64,000 bases of DNA from Gaoshiqia sp050178015 (GTDB taxonomy: Bacteria > Bacteroidota > Bacteroidia > Bacteroidales > Prolixibacteraceae), in assembly GCA_050178015.1 (NCBI GenBank), contig JBFXGM010000015.1:48043-112042 (forward strand), given 5' to 3'. Shown here in pieces: positions 55,116 through 63,917 of the stretch; within the stretch, counting starts at the first letter, position 1; every line of letters begins with the position of its first letter. A program made the position numbers and the translations under genes. The notes under the pieces are model-generated. The model was given only the letters and a program-made list of their open reading frames with translations, did no database searches and was not told the origin of the DNA.

Positions 55116-55892
55116 CTATCGATTGTATTCGCCGGTCACGTCGGTGAGAACTTCCACCCCGTCTTCGGTCACCAAAACGGTATGCTCAAACTGGGCAGAA
55201 AGCTTGCCATCGCTTGTCCGTGCGGTCCAGCCGTCGTATTTGTCCACGCGGGTGGTGGCTTTTCCTTCGTTAATCATCGGTTCAATGGTGAAGGTCATGC
55301 CCGGCTGCATCACTGCGCCCGAGTTGCGGCGGGCAATGTGGTCAACCTGTGGCGCTTCGTGAAATTCAAGTCCCACACCATGTCCGCAAAACTCGTACAC
55401 CACGCTGTATTTATGAGCTTTGGCATAGCGGCCAATTACAAAGCCAATGTTGCCAAACTGGTTGCCGGGCCGAACCTGCTGGATTCCCAAGTCGAGGCAA
55501 TGTTTGGCCACCTGTATGATCTGTGCTGCCTTGTCCGAATTGTTACCGACCGTGAACATTTTGCTGGTGTCACCATAATAACCGTTCAGAATGGTTGTCA
55601 CGTCAATATTCAGGATGTCGCCTTCTTTCAGGATGATATCGGGCGCGGGAATTCCGTGGCAGACAACTTCGTTGAGCGAAATACAGGACGACTTTGGGTA
55701 ACCGCTGTAGCCCAGGGTAGCAGGTATGGCGCCATGATCGCGTATGAATTCGTCAATCAGTTTGTCCAGGTACTCGGTATTCACCCCGGCTTTTACGTGT
55801 TCCGCAATCATAACCAGCGCTTTGCCTGCCAGTTGGCTGCTTTGCCTGATTCCTTCAATTTGTTCTGCTGTCTTAATAATGATCTCGCTCAT
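55116..55892 (-). CDS. map: Type I methionine aminopeptidase
   Basis: Removes the initiator Met from new proteins, with two metal ions. From the ATG at 55892 (MSEIIIKTAEQIEGIRQSS) it is 258 residues. Metal ligands fall in DILNIDVTTILNGYYGDTS, CGHGVGLEFHE, FTIEPMIN and QFEHTVLVTEDG. A longer in-frame start at 55937 was rejected because the family begins at this Met. Single gene, divergent from the thioesterase gene. Confidence 0.96.
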   Translation of the reverse strand: MSEIIIKTAEQIEGIRQSSQLAGKALVMIAEHVKAGVNTEYLDKLIDEFIRDHGAIPATLGYSGYPKSSCISLNEVVCHGIPAPDIILKEGDILNIDVTTILNGYYGDTSKMFTVGNNSDKAAQIIQVAKHCLDLGIQQVRPGNQFGNIGFVIGRYAKAHKYSVVYEFCGHGVGLEFHEAPQVDHIARRNSGAVMQPGMTFTIEPMINEGKATTRVDKYDGWTARTSDGKLSAQFEHTVLVTEDGVEVLTDVTGEYNR

Positions 55893-55947
55893 GAAAAAAA
55901 ATTTTCGCAAAAGTCGTGAAAGCTTCTTTATTTTCAAAGCTGAACAA

Positions 55948-55955
55948 TAATTTTG
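55948..55955 (+). promoter_or_regulatory. -7 box upstream of the acyl-ACP thioesterase gene
   Basis: TAATTTTG fits TAnnTTTG. Transcription would start near 55961, so the start codon must be the ATG at 55985 and not the in-frame Met at 55916. Confidence 0.55.
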
Positions 55956-55984
55956 TCGAAAGGTTTAAACAAAAACCCATACTC

Positions 55985-56725
55985 ATGGAAAAATTTACCA
56001 CCCAAATCAAGGTTCAATCCTATCAGACCAATCATTACGGGAAAGCCTCGGTTTGCTCGCTGTTTCAGTTTATGCTCGAGGCTGCCTGGGCTCATGCGCA
56101 AGTGATGGACTGGGGATACGATCAGCTGCAAAGCCAGAACATGCTTTGGGTGCTGTCGCGGATGTATGTTGAAGTGGAGCGTTATCCGGCTTGGCAGGAT
56201 ACGATTACGCTGAATACCTGGTCGGCGGGGACAGATGGCGTATATGCATACCGCGAATTTGTTCTGGAAAATGAAAACCACGACGTGCTGTTGCGTGCGA
56301 ATACTGCCTGGCTGATCCTGGATGCGGAAAGCCGTAAAATTGTTTTATTGAAGGCTCATCAGGACACTTTCCCGCGGTATAGCGGGAAAGGTGTTTGCCG
56401 CGAACCTAAACGTATTCGCCCCAAAAAAAGCACCCGCCAACTTCAATATGTTCCTGTACTGTTCAGCGACTTGGACGTGAACAAACATTTCAACAGCGTA
56501 AAAGCGCTGGAGCGGGTACTCGACGATTATGGAATTGAATTTCTGAACGAGCACGAACCTGCATCGGTCGAAATCAACTACTTGAAAGAAGGCCTGGCAG
56601 GCGATTACCTGGCAGTGGCTTCCGAACATTTGGCCGATCATAAATACCAATCTACCCTGGTACGCGAAATCGATCAAGCTGATTTAAGCACGATGGTGAT
56701 CAAATGGCGTTCGCGGATGGGGTGA
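55985..56725 (+). CDS. Acyl-ACP thioesterase (FatA/FatB-like)
   Basis: Releases fatty acids from acyl carrier protein. The 246 residues form a double hotdog: N-terminal half KVQSYQTNHYGKASVCSL and WVLSRMYVEVERYPAWQDT, C-terminal half VLFSDLDVNKHFNSVKALERVLDDYG, with the Asp-x-Asn-x-His (DVNKH) active-site motif of plant-type thioesterases. Complete length. Single gene with its own promoter. Confidence 0.92.
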   Translation: MEKFTTQIKVQSYQTNHYGKASVCSLFQFMLEAAWAHAQVMDWGYDQLQSQNMLWVLSRMYVEVERYPAWQDTITLNTWSAGTDGVYAYREFVLENENHDVLLRANTAWLILDAESRKIVLLKAHQDTFPRYSGKGVCREPKRIRPKKSTRQLQYVPVLFSDLDVNKHFNSVKALERVLDDYGIEFLNEHEPASVEINYLKEGLAGDYLAVASEHLADHKYQSTLVREIDQADLSTMVIKWRSRMG

Positions 56726-56749
56726 ATTTTATTCATCGCTGCATTTCTC

Positions 56750-57493
56750 TTATTGCGCCGGAAACTGGAGTTGTTTGAAGGTGAATTGAATCAGTTCTTC
56801 ATCTATCGGTAGAAGGATATGGAGGTACGATGCTTGCGGGAACGCCGGGAAAAGCACTTTCCCGTACATGGCATAATTGCTGTCGAGCGTGGTTTTTCGG
56901 ATTGTGGAGTTGGACCATGTATGGCGTAATTCGTTCAGATCGAAAGCCTCGAATTCGTTTTCCACATCCGAAATACGGACATCATTCACCAAATCGCCCG
57001 TAATATCATGGGCCAGGTGGTCGTTGTTCGGGTTGTCATCGGTATGGGTGATGATGGCAGCGGCAACGCCAACCCCGACGGCCGCCAGAGCCACACCGAG
57101 CTGGTTTTTTTGCCGGGCTTCGTTGCGCGAAATCTGTTTGTCGATTTCCAATATTTCAATTTCGGGATCAATTGCTTTTACCTGGTTTTCCGTTAATGGA
57201 TTCATGGAGCCGTCGTAAGGCAGGCAATAGAACGATGCCGGATCGATCAGAATGGGCATGTTCGAGCGATTGGTGATGTGAAAGTCAAACTGGTACTGGT
57301 TATTTTCCAGCCGGTCGAAGCCAACTTCATAATGAATACCGAAGATTGAATCGCTGACAAAAGCCTGTCCGAACAGCCATTTATCCGGTTCACGGTCGGG
57401 CTCCAGACGGATGATGTTTTTGGGGGTTGAACAGGACTGGATCAGCAGGCTGGTGCTCAGAAAGATCAACAGAAGGGTTGGTTTTGTTCTCAT
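56750..57493 (-). CDS. Putative lipoprotein of unknown function
   Basis: Lipobox LLIQSCST. The 247 residues begin with a beta-rich domain (YEVGFDRLENNQYQFDFHITNRS in part), as in lipoproteins with an Ig-like fold; a hydrophobic segment at about 133-150 (LGVALAAVGVGVAAAIITH) may be a membrane-associated or glycine-zipper helix. Not recognised further. A minus-strand -7 match (TAATTTTG, 57516-57523) lies 23 nt upstream. Confidence 0.7.
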   Translation of the reverse strand: MRTKPTLLLIFLSTSLLIQSCSTPKNIIRLEPDREPDKWLFGQAFVSDSIFGIHYEVGFDRLENNQYQFDFHITNRSNMPILIDPASFYCLPYDGSMNPLTENQVKAIDPEIEILEIDKQISRNEARQKNQLGVALAAVGVGVAAAIITHTDDNPNNDHLAHDITGDLVNDVRISDVENEFEAFDLNELRHTWSNSTIRKTTLDSNYAMYGKVLFPAFPQASYLHILLPIDEELIQFTFKQLQFPAQ

Positions 57494-57544
57494 GGTAAAT
57501 GCTTTTTGGTTCGGACAAAATTACCAAATCCTGTGCCAGGGGCA

Positions 57545-58261
57545 TTATTTTTCCAGCAAATCGCGGATAACTACCGACGAACAGAAGCATCCGAAGAGCG
57601 GGGGCATGTACGAGATGGTGCCGACCGTGGATTTCTTGTTCTGCCCTTCTTCCAGTTTCACCCGTTCCTTTTCGACTTCCTCGGGCGAAAAGACCACTTT
57701 CACCCCTTTTCGGATGCCCAGTTTGTAAAGCCTTTTTCGTAACATGCGGGCCAGTTTGCAGTTGAATGATTTGGCAATGTCGCTCACCTGCACCAAAGAC
57801 GGATCAAGTTTTCCTCCTGCCCCCATCGAGCTAACAATAGGAAGCCCCAGTTGCATGCTGTGATAAATCAGAAAAACCTTGGGCGAAAGGGTATCAATCG
57901 CATCCACTACATAATCGTAACGGGCTTCCTCCAGCACTTCGATCATGCGCTCGTCTTTTAGATATTCGTTGATAACGTGAAGCTCAAAGTCCGGATTAAT
58001 GTCCCGGAAACGCTGGCCCATAATTTCAGCTTTCGACTGGCCTTGGTTGCTAATCAACGCCGGAAGCTGTCGGTTTCGGTTGGTCATTTCCACCACATCG
58101 CCGTCAACAATTGTCATTTTACCAATTCCTGCCCGGCAAAGTTGTTCGGCTGCATAAGCGCCAACCCCGCCAAGTCCAACGACCAACACGTGGGCGTGTT
58201 TCAATTTTTCCATTTTGGTTTTGCCCAGCATCAGGGCGGTGCGTTCCTGCCAGTTCTTCAT
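57545..58261 (-). CDS. tcdA: tRNA threonylcarbamoyladenosine dehydratase
   Basis: E1-like enzyme that converts t6A37 to its cyclic form in tRNAs. ThiF/MoeB fold with nucleotide-binding VVGLGGVGAYAAEQLCRAG, then VDGDVVEMTNRNRQ (N-R-NRQ motif) and DAIDTLSPKV. 238 residues, normal. Its start overlaps the TatD gene stop by 4 nt, and together with the Thr-tRNA editing domain gene it forms a three-gene cluster with a tRNA-quality theme. Confidence 0.94.
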   Translation of the reverse strand: MKNWQERTALMLGKTKMEKLKHAHVLVVGLGGVGAYAAEQLCRAGIGKMTIVDGDVVEMTNRNRQLPALISNQGQSKAEIMGQRFRDINPDFELHVINEYLKDERMIEVLEEARYDYVVDAIDTLSPKVFLIYHSMQLGLPIVSSMGAGGKLDPSLVQVSDIAKSFNCKLARMLRKRLYKLGIRKGVKVVFSPEEVEKERVKLEEGQNKKSTVGTISYMPPLFGCFCSSVVIRDLLEK

Positions 58262-58911
58262 CGGTTAATTATGCGCTGAAAATTATCAAATACGGTGGTT
58301 TGCAGTTCGCTGACTGCCATTCCGAACAAAGAAGCGGCAAAAATATAAATACTTTCAATATTTACGGTGCTTTCGTCGGTTTCGAGAAATAACCGGCCGG
58401 GAGGGACCAACAACAACGACTGGTTTAATTTGGCCTGATTTTTTAACAGGGCAGCGCCAAAAGAGAAAAAGAAACCTTGTTTAATGAGCTGACGGGTTGT
58501 TTCTGCATTCCCGCTATAGCTGTGCAAAATCCAGGGCACGGTTGACCGGCTCGATTTTTTCAGTTGTAACAGGTCGGAGTAAGTTCGCACGGCGTGAATG
58601 ATAAGCGGCTTGTGCAAGTTTTCGGCCAGCTCAATTTGTTGGGTGAAGATAGCTTGCTGCAAGTCTATGGGCGTTTCGATGGAACGGTCGATCCCGCATT
58701 CGCCAATGGCCAGCACCTGCGGGTGATTGCTCAAACGGGCAAGTTGTTCAAGCAATTCGATGGCGCCTTCATCCGGAATATCCCAGGGATGCAGTCCAGC
58801 CGAGTAATATTGTCCTGGTTTGGGCAAAAAGTCTAGCTGCGCCGGATGGTTGATCAACCCGGTTTGATTGTTGCCCAGTGGCAAATGGGTATGTAAGTTG
58901 ACCAGCTTCAT
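58258..58911 (-). CDS. TatD family metal-dependent hydrolase
   Basis: TIM-barrel hydrolase, probably a deoxyribonuclease or processing nuclease. Metal-site motifs are all visible: NLHTHLP, GLHPWD, AIGECGID, LIIHAV, WILHSYSG and LETDES. At 217 residues it is on the short side (typical 255-265). Overlaps tcdA by 4 nt and the upstream editing-domain gene by 1 nt (TAATG). Confidence 0.9.
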   Translation of the reverse strand: MKLVNLHTHLPLGNNQTGLINHPAQLDFLPKPGQYYSAGLHPWDIPDEGAIELLEQLARLSNHPQVLAIGECGIDRSIETPIDLQQAIFTQQIELAENLHKPLIIHAVRTYSDLLQLKKSSRSTVPWILHSYSGNAETTRQLIKQGFFFSFGAALLKNQAKLNQSLLLVPPGRLFLETDESTVNIESIYIFAASLFGMAVSELQTTVFDNFQRIINR

Positions 58912-59324
58912 TATAAATCGGCCCAGATGCGTGCCAGGGAAAAGCCAGGCGCGTCAATTTTTAAATCGAGGAAGTAACCGAAAGGCGTTTGGGCTGTTTC
59001 GAAACCTGCATTTTGCAGGCGTTGTTCGGCCAGATCGAAAAGGATTTGGGTAAATTCAACCGAGGCTTTCGAGTCGGACAAGTGGGCGAACGAATGCAGG
59101 ATCACACGTTTGGTATTGTTTTTCCGGGCAGTCCATTTCAGGTGGTTCACCAGTTTTTTTTCGCGCGAGCCAACTTCTTTCTCTTCATCTTTTTCTTCGG
59201 CTTGAATAAAAGCCAAAATTGCTTCTTCAAATTTAGCTCCTTCTGTAACCTCTTCCGCCACGTCCAGATTTTTGGTTGCCGGTTGGTAACTAAATTCGTT
59301 TATGTACATTACCAAGACCTTCAT
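58911..59324 (-). CDS. Stand-alone threonyl-tRNA synthetase editing-domain protein (archaeal type)
   Basis: A 137-residue protein that resembles the N-terminal editing domain of archaeal ThrRS (D-aminoacyl-tRNA deacylase-like fold): start MKVLVMYINEFSYQP, then VILHSFAHLSDSKAS and AQTPFGYFLDLKID, which match the archaeal pattern HAHLS ... PFGWYK. It should remove wrongly charged amino acid (Ser from tRNA-Thr in archaea). I chose the ATG at 59324, nine codons inside a longer frame. Cotranscribed with tatD and tcdA. Confidence 0.8.
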   Translation of the reverse strand: MKVLVMYINEFSYQPATKNLDVAEEVTEGAKFEEAILAFIQAEEKDEEKEVGSREKKLVNHLKWTARKNNTKRVILHSFAHLSDSKASVEFTQILFDLAEQRLQNAGFETAQTPFGYFLDLKIDAPGFSLARIWADL

Positions 59325-59339
59325 GGGCTTACTTTTTGC

Positions 59340-59374
59340 CAAAATTATCAACTTTCGTGGTAAAAAGTGAACAA
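59340..59374 (-). promoter_or_regulatory. Candidate promoter of the editing-domain/tatD/tcdA cluster
   Basis: On the minus strand: -7 TAATTTTG (59340-59347) and a TTG -33 match (59372-59374), 24 nt apart. The leader would be about 10 nt, which supports the ATG at 59324. Confidence 0.5.
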
Positions 59375-59408
59375 TTGGCTGAACGGGAGGCTATTTTGCC
59401 TATTTTTG
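59375..59408 (+). promoter_or_regulatory. Candidate promoter of the protease gene
   Basis: -33 TTG (59375-59377) and -7 TATTTTTG (59401-59408), 23 nt apart, about 20 nt before the ATG at 59429. Divergent from the promoter of the editing-domain cluster. Confidence 0.55.
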
Positions 59409-59428
59409 AATCCAAGGAACAATGACGC

Positions 59429-61618
59429 ATGAACCGAAAACTGCTATTTTCTTTACTGTTTTTTACCTTGGTCATAAATGCCCGGGGTCAGCTTTCGCAG
59501 GGTGGCTCACCTTTGAATATTAATCACCTGAAATCGGTTGTAGTGAACGATGAGGTTGAACTTATCCTGCCGGTTGAGAAAGTGGCAGTAGAAAAGCATA
59601 CTGAGCTATCAGGCAACCAGCTTAAACCCTTTCGGTTTGCCCATGCTATTCCGGTCAGCCTGAATCCGATGAATTCCGGAAACTGGTATGAGATGGAAGG
59701 TATTCGGGTATGGCAATTGCGCGTAACATCGCCGGGCGCCAAATCGCTGAACGTTATTTTCGACCGTTTTCATTTGCCCGATGGGGCCAGGTTGTTTCTA
59801 TACTCGGCTGACAAAAGCGACGTAATCGGTGCATTCACTTCTGCGAATAACAAAGCCAGCGGCAAATTAGCGACGGCGCCCGTTGCGGGCGACCGGCTGG
59901 TTATTCAGTACGAGGAACCTGTTCATGCTCAATTTTTTGGCGATTTGTCTGTTAAGTCAATTAACCACGATTATATTGGCCTCAAGGCGGTAGGCAATGA
60001 AAGGCGTCCGCTCGGTGAGTCGGGGGATTGCAACGTAAATGTAAACTGCGATTTTACAAGTGACTATAAACTCGCTTCCAACAGTGTTTGCCGGGTACTG
60101 GTTAGCGGCACCGATTTGTGTACCGGAACGTTGCTTAACAACGCCCGGCAGGATGGGACTCCCTATGTTTATACGGCAGCTCACTGCATTGAGGATAACA
60201 CCGAAGCGTCGGAATCGGTCTTTCTGTTTAATTACGAATCTCCTTATTGCGGAAATATTGACGGGGAGGTAAATAATACACTTAGTGGAAGTTTGCTGAG
60301 AGCAGAGTCTGATAGTCTTGATTTTAGTTTGGTTGAACTGACTGTCAGCCCTCCCCCAATATATCGCCCGTATTATCTTGGTTGGAGTAATCATACCGAT
60401 ATCCCCGATTCATCCGTTTGTGTGCACCATCCGCTTGGCGATATCAAAAAAATTGCTATTGATGACGACCGGCCTTTTATCCGGACATATAGTTCGGACT
60501 ATCTACGCAATGGTTTCTTTATGGTTGCCAACTGGGAGAACGGGACTACAGAGGGTGGCTCGTCTGGTGCTCCGCTGATTGATCAGAATATACGCATGGT
60601 GGGCTCTCTTACCGGTGGGGCAGCTACCTGCGAGCAACCCTACAATGATTATTTTGCTCGCTTTAGCATGGCTTGGGATTATTACCCAGATTCTGGCCGA
60701 CAGCTGAAAGCCTGGCTCGACCCACTGGATAGCAAAATCGGTTTTCTGGATGGTTATGTACCTTTCACCGGAGAAGATTTGTGCGGGCCTTTCACCAATT
60801 TTACGGATGAAGATACGCACGAAAACCTCGTCATCCGGGATAATGGCGTATTTAAAGGATATTGGGGCGGCAGCAATGCGTATGGTTTTACTGGTTTTGC
60901 CGAGCAGTTTCAATTTAATTCGGAGTGTGAAATATCGGGAATATCGCTTGGCGTGGCCAAGGTGGACTTCGACAGGAGGGCTGCCAACTCAAAATTTTCG
61001 CTGGAAGTGTACGATGGGGGAGAGAGGCCTGGCAATCTGCTGCATGCTCAGGAATATTACCTGCACGATTTGGAGCAGGGAGTGATGAATTACCTTTCTT
61101 TTCATGGACCAGTAAAGACCAACGGTAAGTTTTTTGTTTCCTTTTCGATTGAAGATTTCAGGAACACCGATACCCTGACAGTTTTCCTGGCCAAGCGCGT
61201 GATCGATCCGAAAAATACCTTATTTATCAAGGATGGACATGAATGGTATTCCTATCAGGAGAAAAGCGGTACTGCCGAAGGCTCGGCCATTCTGATGGAA
61301 GCTATGGTCTGCGGGCTGGATTCTGTCGACTTGGATCCGAACCCCAAACAGGCGACCCTGGCTGCCAAGGCGTACCCCAATCCGTTGCAGGCCGGGCAGC
61401 GCTTGTATGTGAAGTTTGAAGAGCCTGTTCAACCGGCAGAAGTGGGGGTGTTCGACATGTTGGGGCGCCTGGTGGAAGTTTCCTACACGCAACCCGGTGA
61501 GCGTTGGATGTATTTCGATTTTACCGGGAGAAGGCCTGGTATCTACCACATCCGGGTCGTGGGCGAATCTCCTGCCCGAAATTATCAGTTACGGGTGCTT
61601 TACGTGGGCGACATTTGA
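59429..61618 (+). CDS. Secreted trypsin-like serine protease with T9SS C-terminal sorting domain
   Basis: Extracellular protease exported by Sec and the type IX system. Signal peptide ending ARGQ; an N-terminal domain with LPDGARLFLYSADKSDV; a chymotrypsin-fold domain with His252 (TAAHC), Asp298 (LDFSLVEL) and Ser379 (GGSSGAPL), resembling lysyl endopeptidases; a beta domain (about 450-640); and a type A sorting domain (about 650-729: AYPNPLQAGQRLYV; PGIYHIRVV). The single gene has its own promoter. Its presence implies that this organism has a T9SS. Confidence 0.93.
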   Translation: MNRKLLFSLLFFTLVINARGQLSQGGSPLNINHLKSVVVNDEVELILPVEKVAVEKHTELSGNQLKPFRFAHAIPVSLNPMNSGNWYEMEGIRVWQLRVTSPGAKSLNVIFDRFHLPDGARLFLYSADKSDVIGAFTSANNKASGKLATAPVAGDRLVIQYEEPVHAQFFGDLSVKSINHDYIGLKAVGNERRPLGESGDCNVNVNCDFTSDYKLASNSVCRVLVSGTDLCTGTLLNNARQDGTPYVYTAAHCIEDNTEASESVFLFNYESPYCGNIDGEVNNTLSGSLLRAESDSLDFSLVELTVSPPPIYRPYYLGWSNHTDIPDSSVCVHHPLGDIKKIAIDDDRPFIRTYSSDYLRNGFFMVANWENGTTEGGSSGAPLIDQNIRMVGSLTGGAATCEQPYNDYFARFSMAWDYYPDSGRQLKAWLDPLDSKIGFLDGYVPFTGEDLCGPFTNFTDEDTHENLVIRDNGVFKGYWGGSNAYGFTGFAEQFQFNSECEISGISLGVAKVDFDRRAANSKFSLEVYDGGERPGNLLHAQEYYLHDLEQGVMNYLSFHGPVKTNGKFFVSFSIEDFRNTDTLTVFLAKRVIDPKNTLFIKDGHEWYSYQEKSGTAEGSAILMEAMVCGLDSVDLDPNPKQATLAAKAYPNPLQAGQRLYVKFEEPVQPAEVGVFDMLGRLVEVSYTQPGERWMYFDFTGRRPGIYHIRVVGESPARNYQLRVLYVGDI

Positions 61619-61700
61619 GGATGTTGATTTTAGTAATGGCCGATCTCTTTGATAATATTAAAAAACGATGGCTTATCAAGCCACCGCTTGTTGCCTGAAC

Positions 61701-62195
61701 TTAACTTCCAGCCAGATACATTTGTTCCAAGAGTTGTGTTCCGGTTTTGGTTTTAAAGTATGTGTCACGGATTGCAGAGGCCGACTTTTTACTTATGCCG
61801 TCTTCGAAAATATTCACCAAAAAATCAGCTTCCACCAAAATTTGAAAATCAATGCCGTCGATTTTTGTGTACGAGTGGTGGTTTCCGATCAAATAGCAAA
61901 CCCGGTAGATGGTTTCGGGCGAGGCTCCCAGATGCATCAGCATTTCGCGGGCAATAGGCGGGCCTTCAATTTCCTGGTATTTACCGGCACTCGATTGATA
62001 TTTTTGCTCTGCCGCAGGAATACCGATGTCGTGCAAAATAGCTGACAGTTCAATTATTTTCAACTCTGCGCCGGTTATATTTTCCTCGTTTGCGATTAGC
62101 CTGGCAAAGCTGTAAACTTTCAGGGCATGATTGATTCTACGGACATCGGTACTAAAGAACTCAACCATCCGCATCAGGGTTTTCGTCACTATCAT
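61701..62195 (-). CDS. HD-domain phosphohydrolase-like protein
   Basis: Metal-dependent phosphohydrolase fold: HALKVYSFARLIA (first His), LSAILHDIGIP (the HD pair), GNHHSYTKIDG and LVEADFLVNIFED. 164 residues. The substrate is unknown. Start: ATG at 62195, with a GTG one codon upstream. It follows the cupin gene, whose stop overlaps this start region, so the two are translationally coupled. Confidence 0.9.
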   Translation of the reverse strand: MIVTKTLMRMVEFFSTDVRRINHALKVYSFARLIANEENITGAELKIIELSAILHDIGIPAAEQKYQSSAGKYQEIEGPPIAREMLMHLGASPETIYRVCYLIGNHHSYTKIDGIDFQILVEADFLVNIFEDGISKKSASAIRDTYFKTKTGTQLLEQMYLAGS

Positions 62196-62198
62196 CAC

Positions 62199-62537
62199 TT
62201 AAAGTACTCTTGATTGCGAGGTCGGTTTTGGCGATTTCACAACTAGAATCCGTGCAGGACCAGCTGAATTATTGGCCAGGCAATGGACAATATTTTTTGG
62301 ACTTTCTACCAGACTGTCTTTTTCAACGGTTAGGGTTTCGTCGCCCACGCGCACCTCCGGTGTTCCTTCCAGAATATAAAAAAATACATCAACCGGGGTG
62401 ATGTGTGGCTTCAATGATTCTCCCGGTTCCAGACTGATATGCATAACCTGGGCGTTATCGTGGTCGTAAAGTTTGCGAACATCAACTTTGTGTGGGGTAG
62501 CCACGGTTTGGGTTTCTTTTACAGAACGAATAATCAT
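62199..62537 (-). CDS. Cupin-domain protein
   Basis: Single small beta-barrel of 112 residues: VMHISLEPGESLKPHITPVDVFFYILEGTPEVRVG in part, then SPKNIVHCLANNS. The first cupin motif has one His before the usual position (KPHITPVD) and the second keeps a His (IVHCL), so metal binding is possible. Function unknown. Third gene of the stress cluster, 31 nt after the hemerythrin gene. Confidence 0.88.
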   Translation of the reverse strand: MIIRSVKETQTVATPHKVDVRKLYDHDNAQVMHISLEPGESLKPHITPVDVFFYILEGTPEVRVGDETLTVEKDSLVESPKNIVHCLANNSAGPARILVVKSPKPTSQSRVL

Positions 62538-62568
62538 ATTTTTATATTTAATTTTTGATGATGAATTA

Positions 62569-63114
62569 TTATTGTAAATATTCAGATGCTAAAAGGCCGA
62601 TTTTTGCAATTGAATTTTCAGTATTGAAATCCGGCTTGGTTTTACTTTCCACATCGGCAAATTGTTCAAGGAGGGTTTCTTGCTCGGCTGGGCTAAACAC
62701 TTGATCCGCCATGCGGAACAAAATGTTGTTTTCCTTCGAAATATGGTTTTGAAGGAGGACCGCATACCCTTGCATGTTGGTGTAGATTTCATCTAGTGAA
62801 CTGTTATCGCCTTTACGAAGGCGGGCGATGGCCTCAACCATACCACGAACATAATTGCGCCCCTGAATATGTTCGTTCAGCATGACGGCTACCGGTCCCT
62901 GCTCGGGCGAAAATCCTTTTTCACCCATCAGCGGAAACAGTAAATCTTCTTCTTTTGCGTGATGAAAACCATCCGCAAAATTGCGGATCAGGCTCACTAC
63001 TTCATCAAAATGATCAACATTGGTGCTGCCTTTTTCGGCCATGGCCTCCATGATGTGGGTTAAACGGAGGATGTGGACATGATCGTTTTCCAGATTTTGT
63101 GTTGCTGTATGCAT
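62569..63114 (-). CDS. Hemerythrin-domain protein
   Basis: Four-helix bundle binding a di-iron centre: NDHVHILRLTHIME, GFHHAKEEDLLFPLM, LNEHIQGRNYV and QNHISKENNILFRMA supply the His/Glu ligands. 181 residues. Possible O2, NO or iron sensor/scavenger; the exact role is not clear from sequence. It starts 6 nt after the scdA stop, which suggests a shared function in repair after nitrosative or oxidative stress. Confidence 0.92.
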   Translation of the reverse strand: MHTATQNLENDHVHILRLTHIMEAMAEKGSTNVDHFDEVVSLIRNFADGFHHAKEEDLLFPLMGEKGFSPEQGPVAVMLNEHIQGRNYVRGMVEAIARLRKGDNSSLDEIYTNMQGYAVLLQNHISKENNILFRMADQVFSPAEQETLLEQFADVESKTKPDFNTENSIAKIGLLASEYLQ

Positions 63115-63120
63115 GGTGTC

Positions 63121-63822
63121 TTATTTTGTCAGATTTAATGCCTTGGGGAACAGAATATTGTTTTCGAGGTGAACATGGATGTGCAGATCATCTTCAAATG
63201 CTTCCAGTTGCTTAAAAGCTACCCGGTACGTGTTGCATGCATCCTGGGGTAGGGAATAGCCCTGTGTGATTTCGTTGATTTTATCCATGGCGCCTCCCGC
63301 AAATTCGTGTTCGCCGGTCATTCTGCTAATTTCTGAGATGATGATAGCTTTGGCTTCGGTGCTGTTGCTGGCCAGAGCTTCTTTGATGGCAGGGAAAAGT
63401 AACTCTTCTTCTTGTTTCAGATGCTGGGTAAGCTCCTGATTGATTTGATAGAACAAATCTTCCACAACGCGCAATTCGGGGTGATTATCGCCATGTACGG
63501 CTGCAATTTTTTGGGTGTAGAAGAGCAGGTCAGGCAAGTTCTTTTGCACATACTGGTGGTGGGTGTTTACAATGTAATCAGCCAAAAAGCCCAGGTTCCA
63601 GTTTTTAAAATCATGGGTAGCCGATGCTGATGTGATAACTAGTTCATTCAGTTGCTCAACAAGGTGTCGGGGATTCAGTCTTTTTTCATGACAAGCTTCT
63701 GTAATACTTTTATTGCCTCCGCAGCAAAAATCAATACCGGCTTGCTTGAATATAGCGGCTGCTCTGAAATCATCAGCTACAATTTGGCCGATGCTTCTTT
63801 GGTCTGTTAAATCGGTGTTCAT
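63121..63822 (-). CDS. scdA: Iron-sulfur cluster repair di-iron protein (RIC/ScdA/YtfE)
   Basis: Repairs Fe-S clusters damaged by NO or peroxide. N-terminal ScdA_N domain with FKQAGIDFCCGGNKS (conserved Cys pair), then a hemerythrin-like bundle: NTHHQYVQ, LKQEEELLFPAI, MTGEHEFAGG and HVHLENNILFPKA. 233 residues, normal length. First gene of the scdA-hemerythrin-cupin-HD cluster. A palindrome 47-66 nt upstream of its start is a candidate operator. Confidence 0.95.
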   Translation of the reverse strand: MNTDLTDQRSIGQIVADDFRAAAIFKQAGIDFCCGGNKSITEACHEKRLNPRHLVEQLNELVITSASATHDFKNWNLGFLADYIVNTHHQYVQKNLPDLLFYTQKIAAVHGDNHPELRVVEDLFYQINQELTQHLKQEEELLFPAIKEALASNSTEAKAIIISEISRMTGEHEFAGGAMDKINEITQGYSLPQDACNTYRVAFKQLEAFEDDLHIHVHLENNILFPKALNLTK

Positions 63823-63868
63823 GGATGGAATGATTTAAAATTCGGGGTAAAAGTAGTAAATATTTACA

Positions 63869-63888
63869 AAAGGACAAAAAGGTCCTTT
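63869..63888. promoter_or_regulatory. Palindromic candidate operator between scdA and a divergent promoter
   Basis: AAAGGAC-aaaaag-GTCCTTT, a perfect 7-bp inverted repeat. It lies upstream of an scdA -7-like box (minus-strand TACTTTTA, 63848-63855) and covers the -33 region of a rightward promoter. A Crp/Fnr-type NO-responsive regulator could bind here, but the half-site is not the Fnr consensus. Confidence 0.5.
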
Positions 63889-63917
63889 GGTTGTCTTGTT
63901 CCTTTTCTCTATTTTTG
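63886..63917 (+). promoter_or_regulatory. Rightward promoter for a gene beyond the window
   Basis: -33 TTTG-like element (63886-63889) and -7 TATTTTTG (63910-63917). No convincing coding sequence starts before base 64000; a GTG at 63986 may open one that runs out of the window. Confidence 0.45.

Noticed and set aside
61619..61700. Terminator between the protease and HD genes
   Set aside because: A small palindrome (TGGCTTATCAAGCCA) exists but has a 3-nt loop and no T-run on either side.
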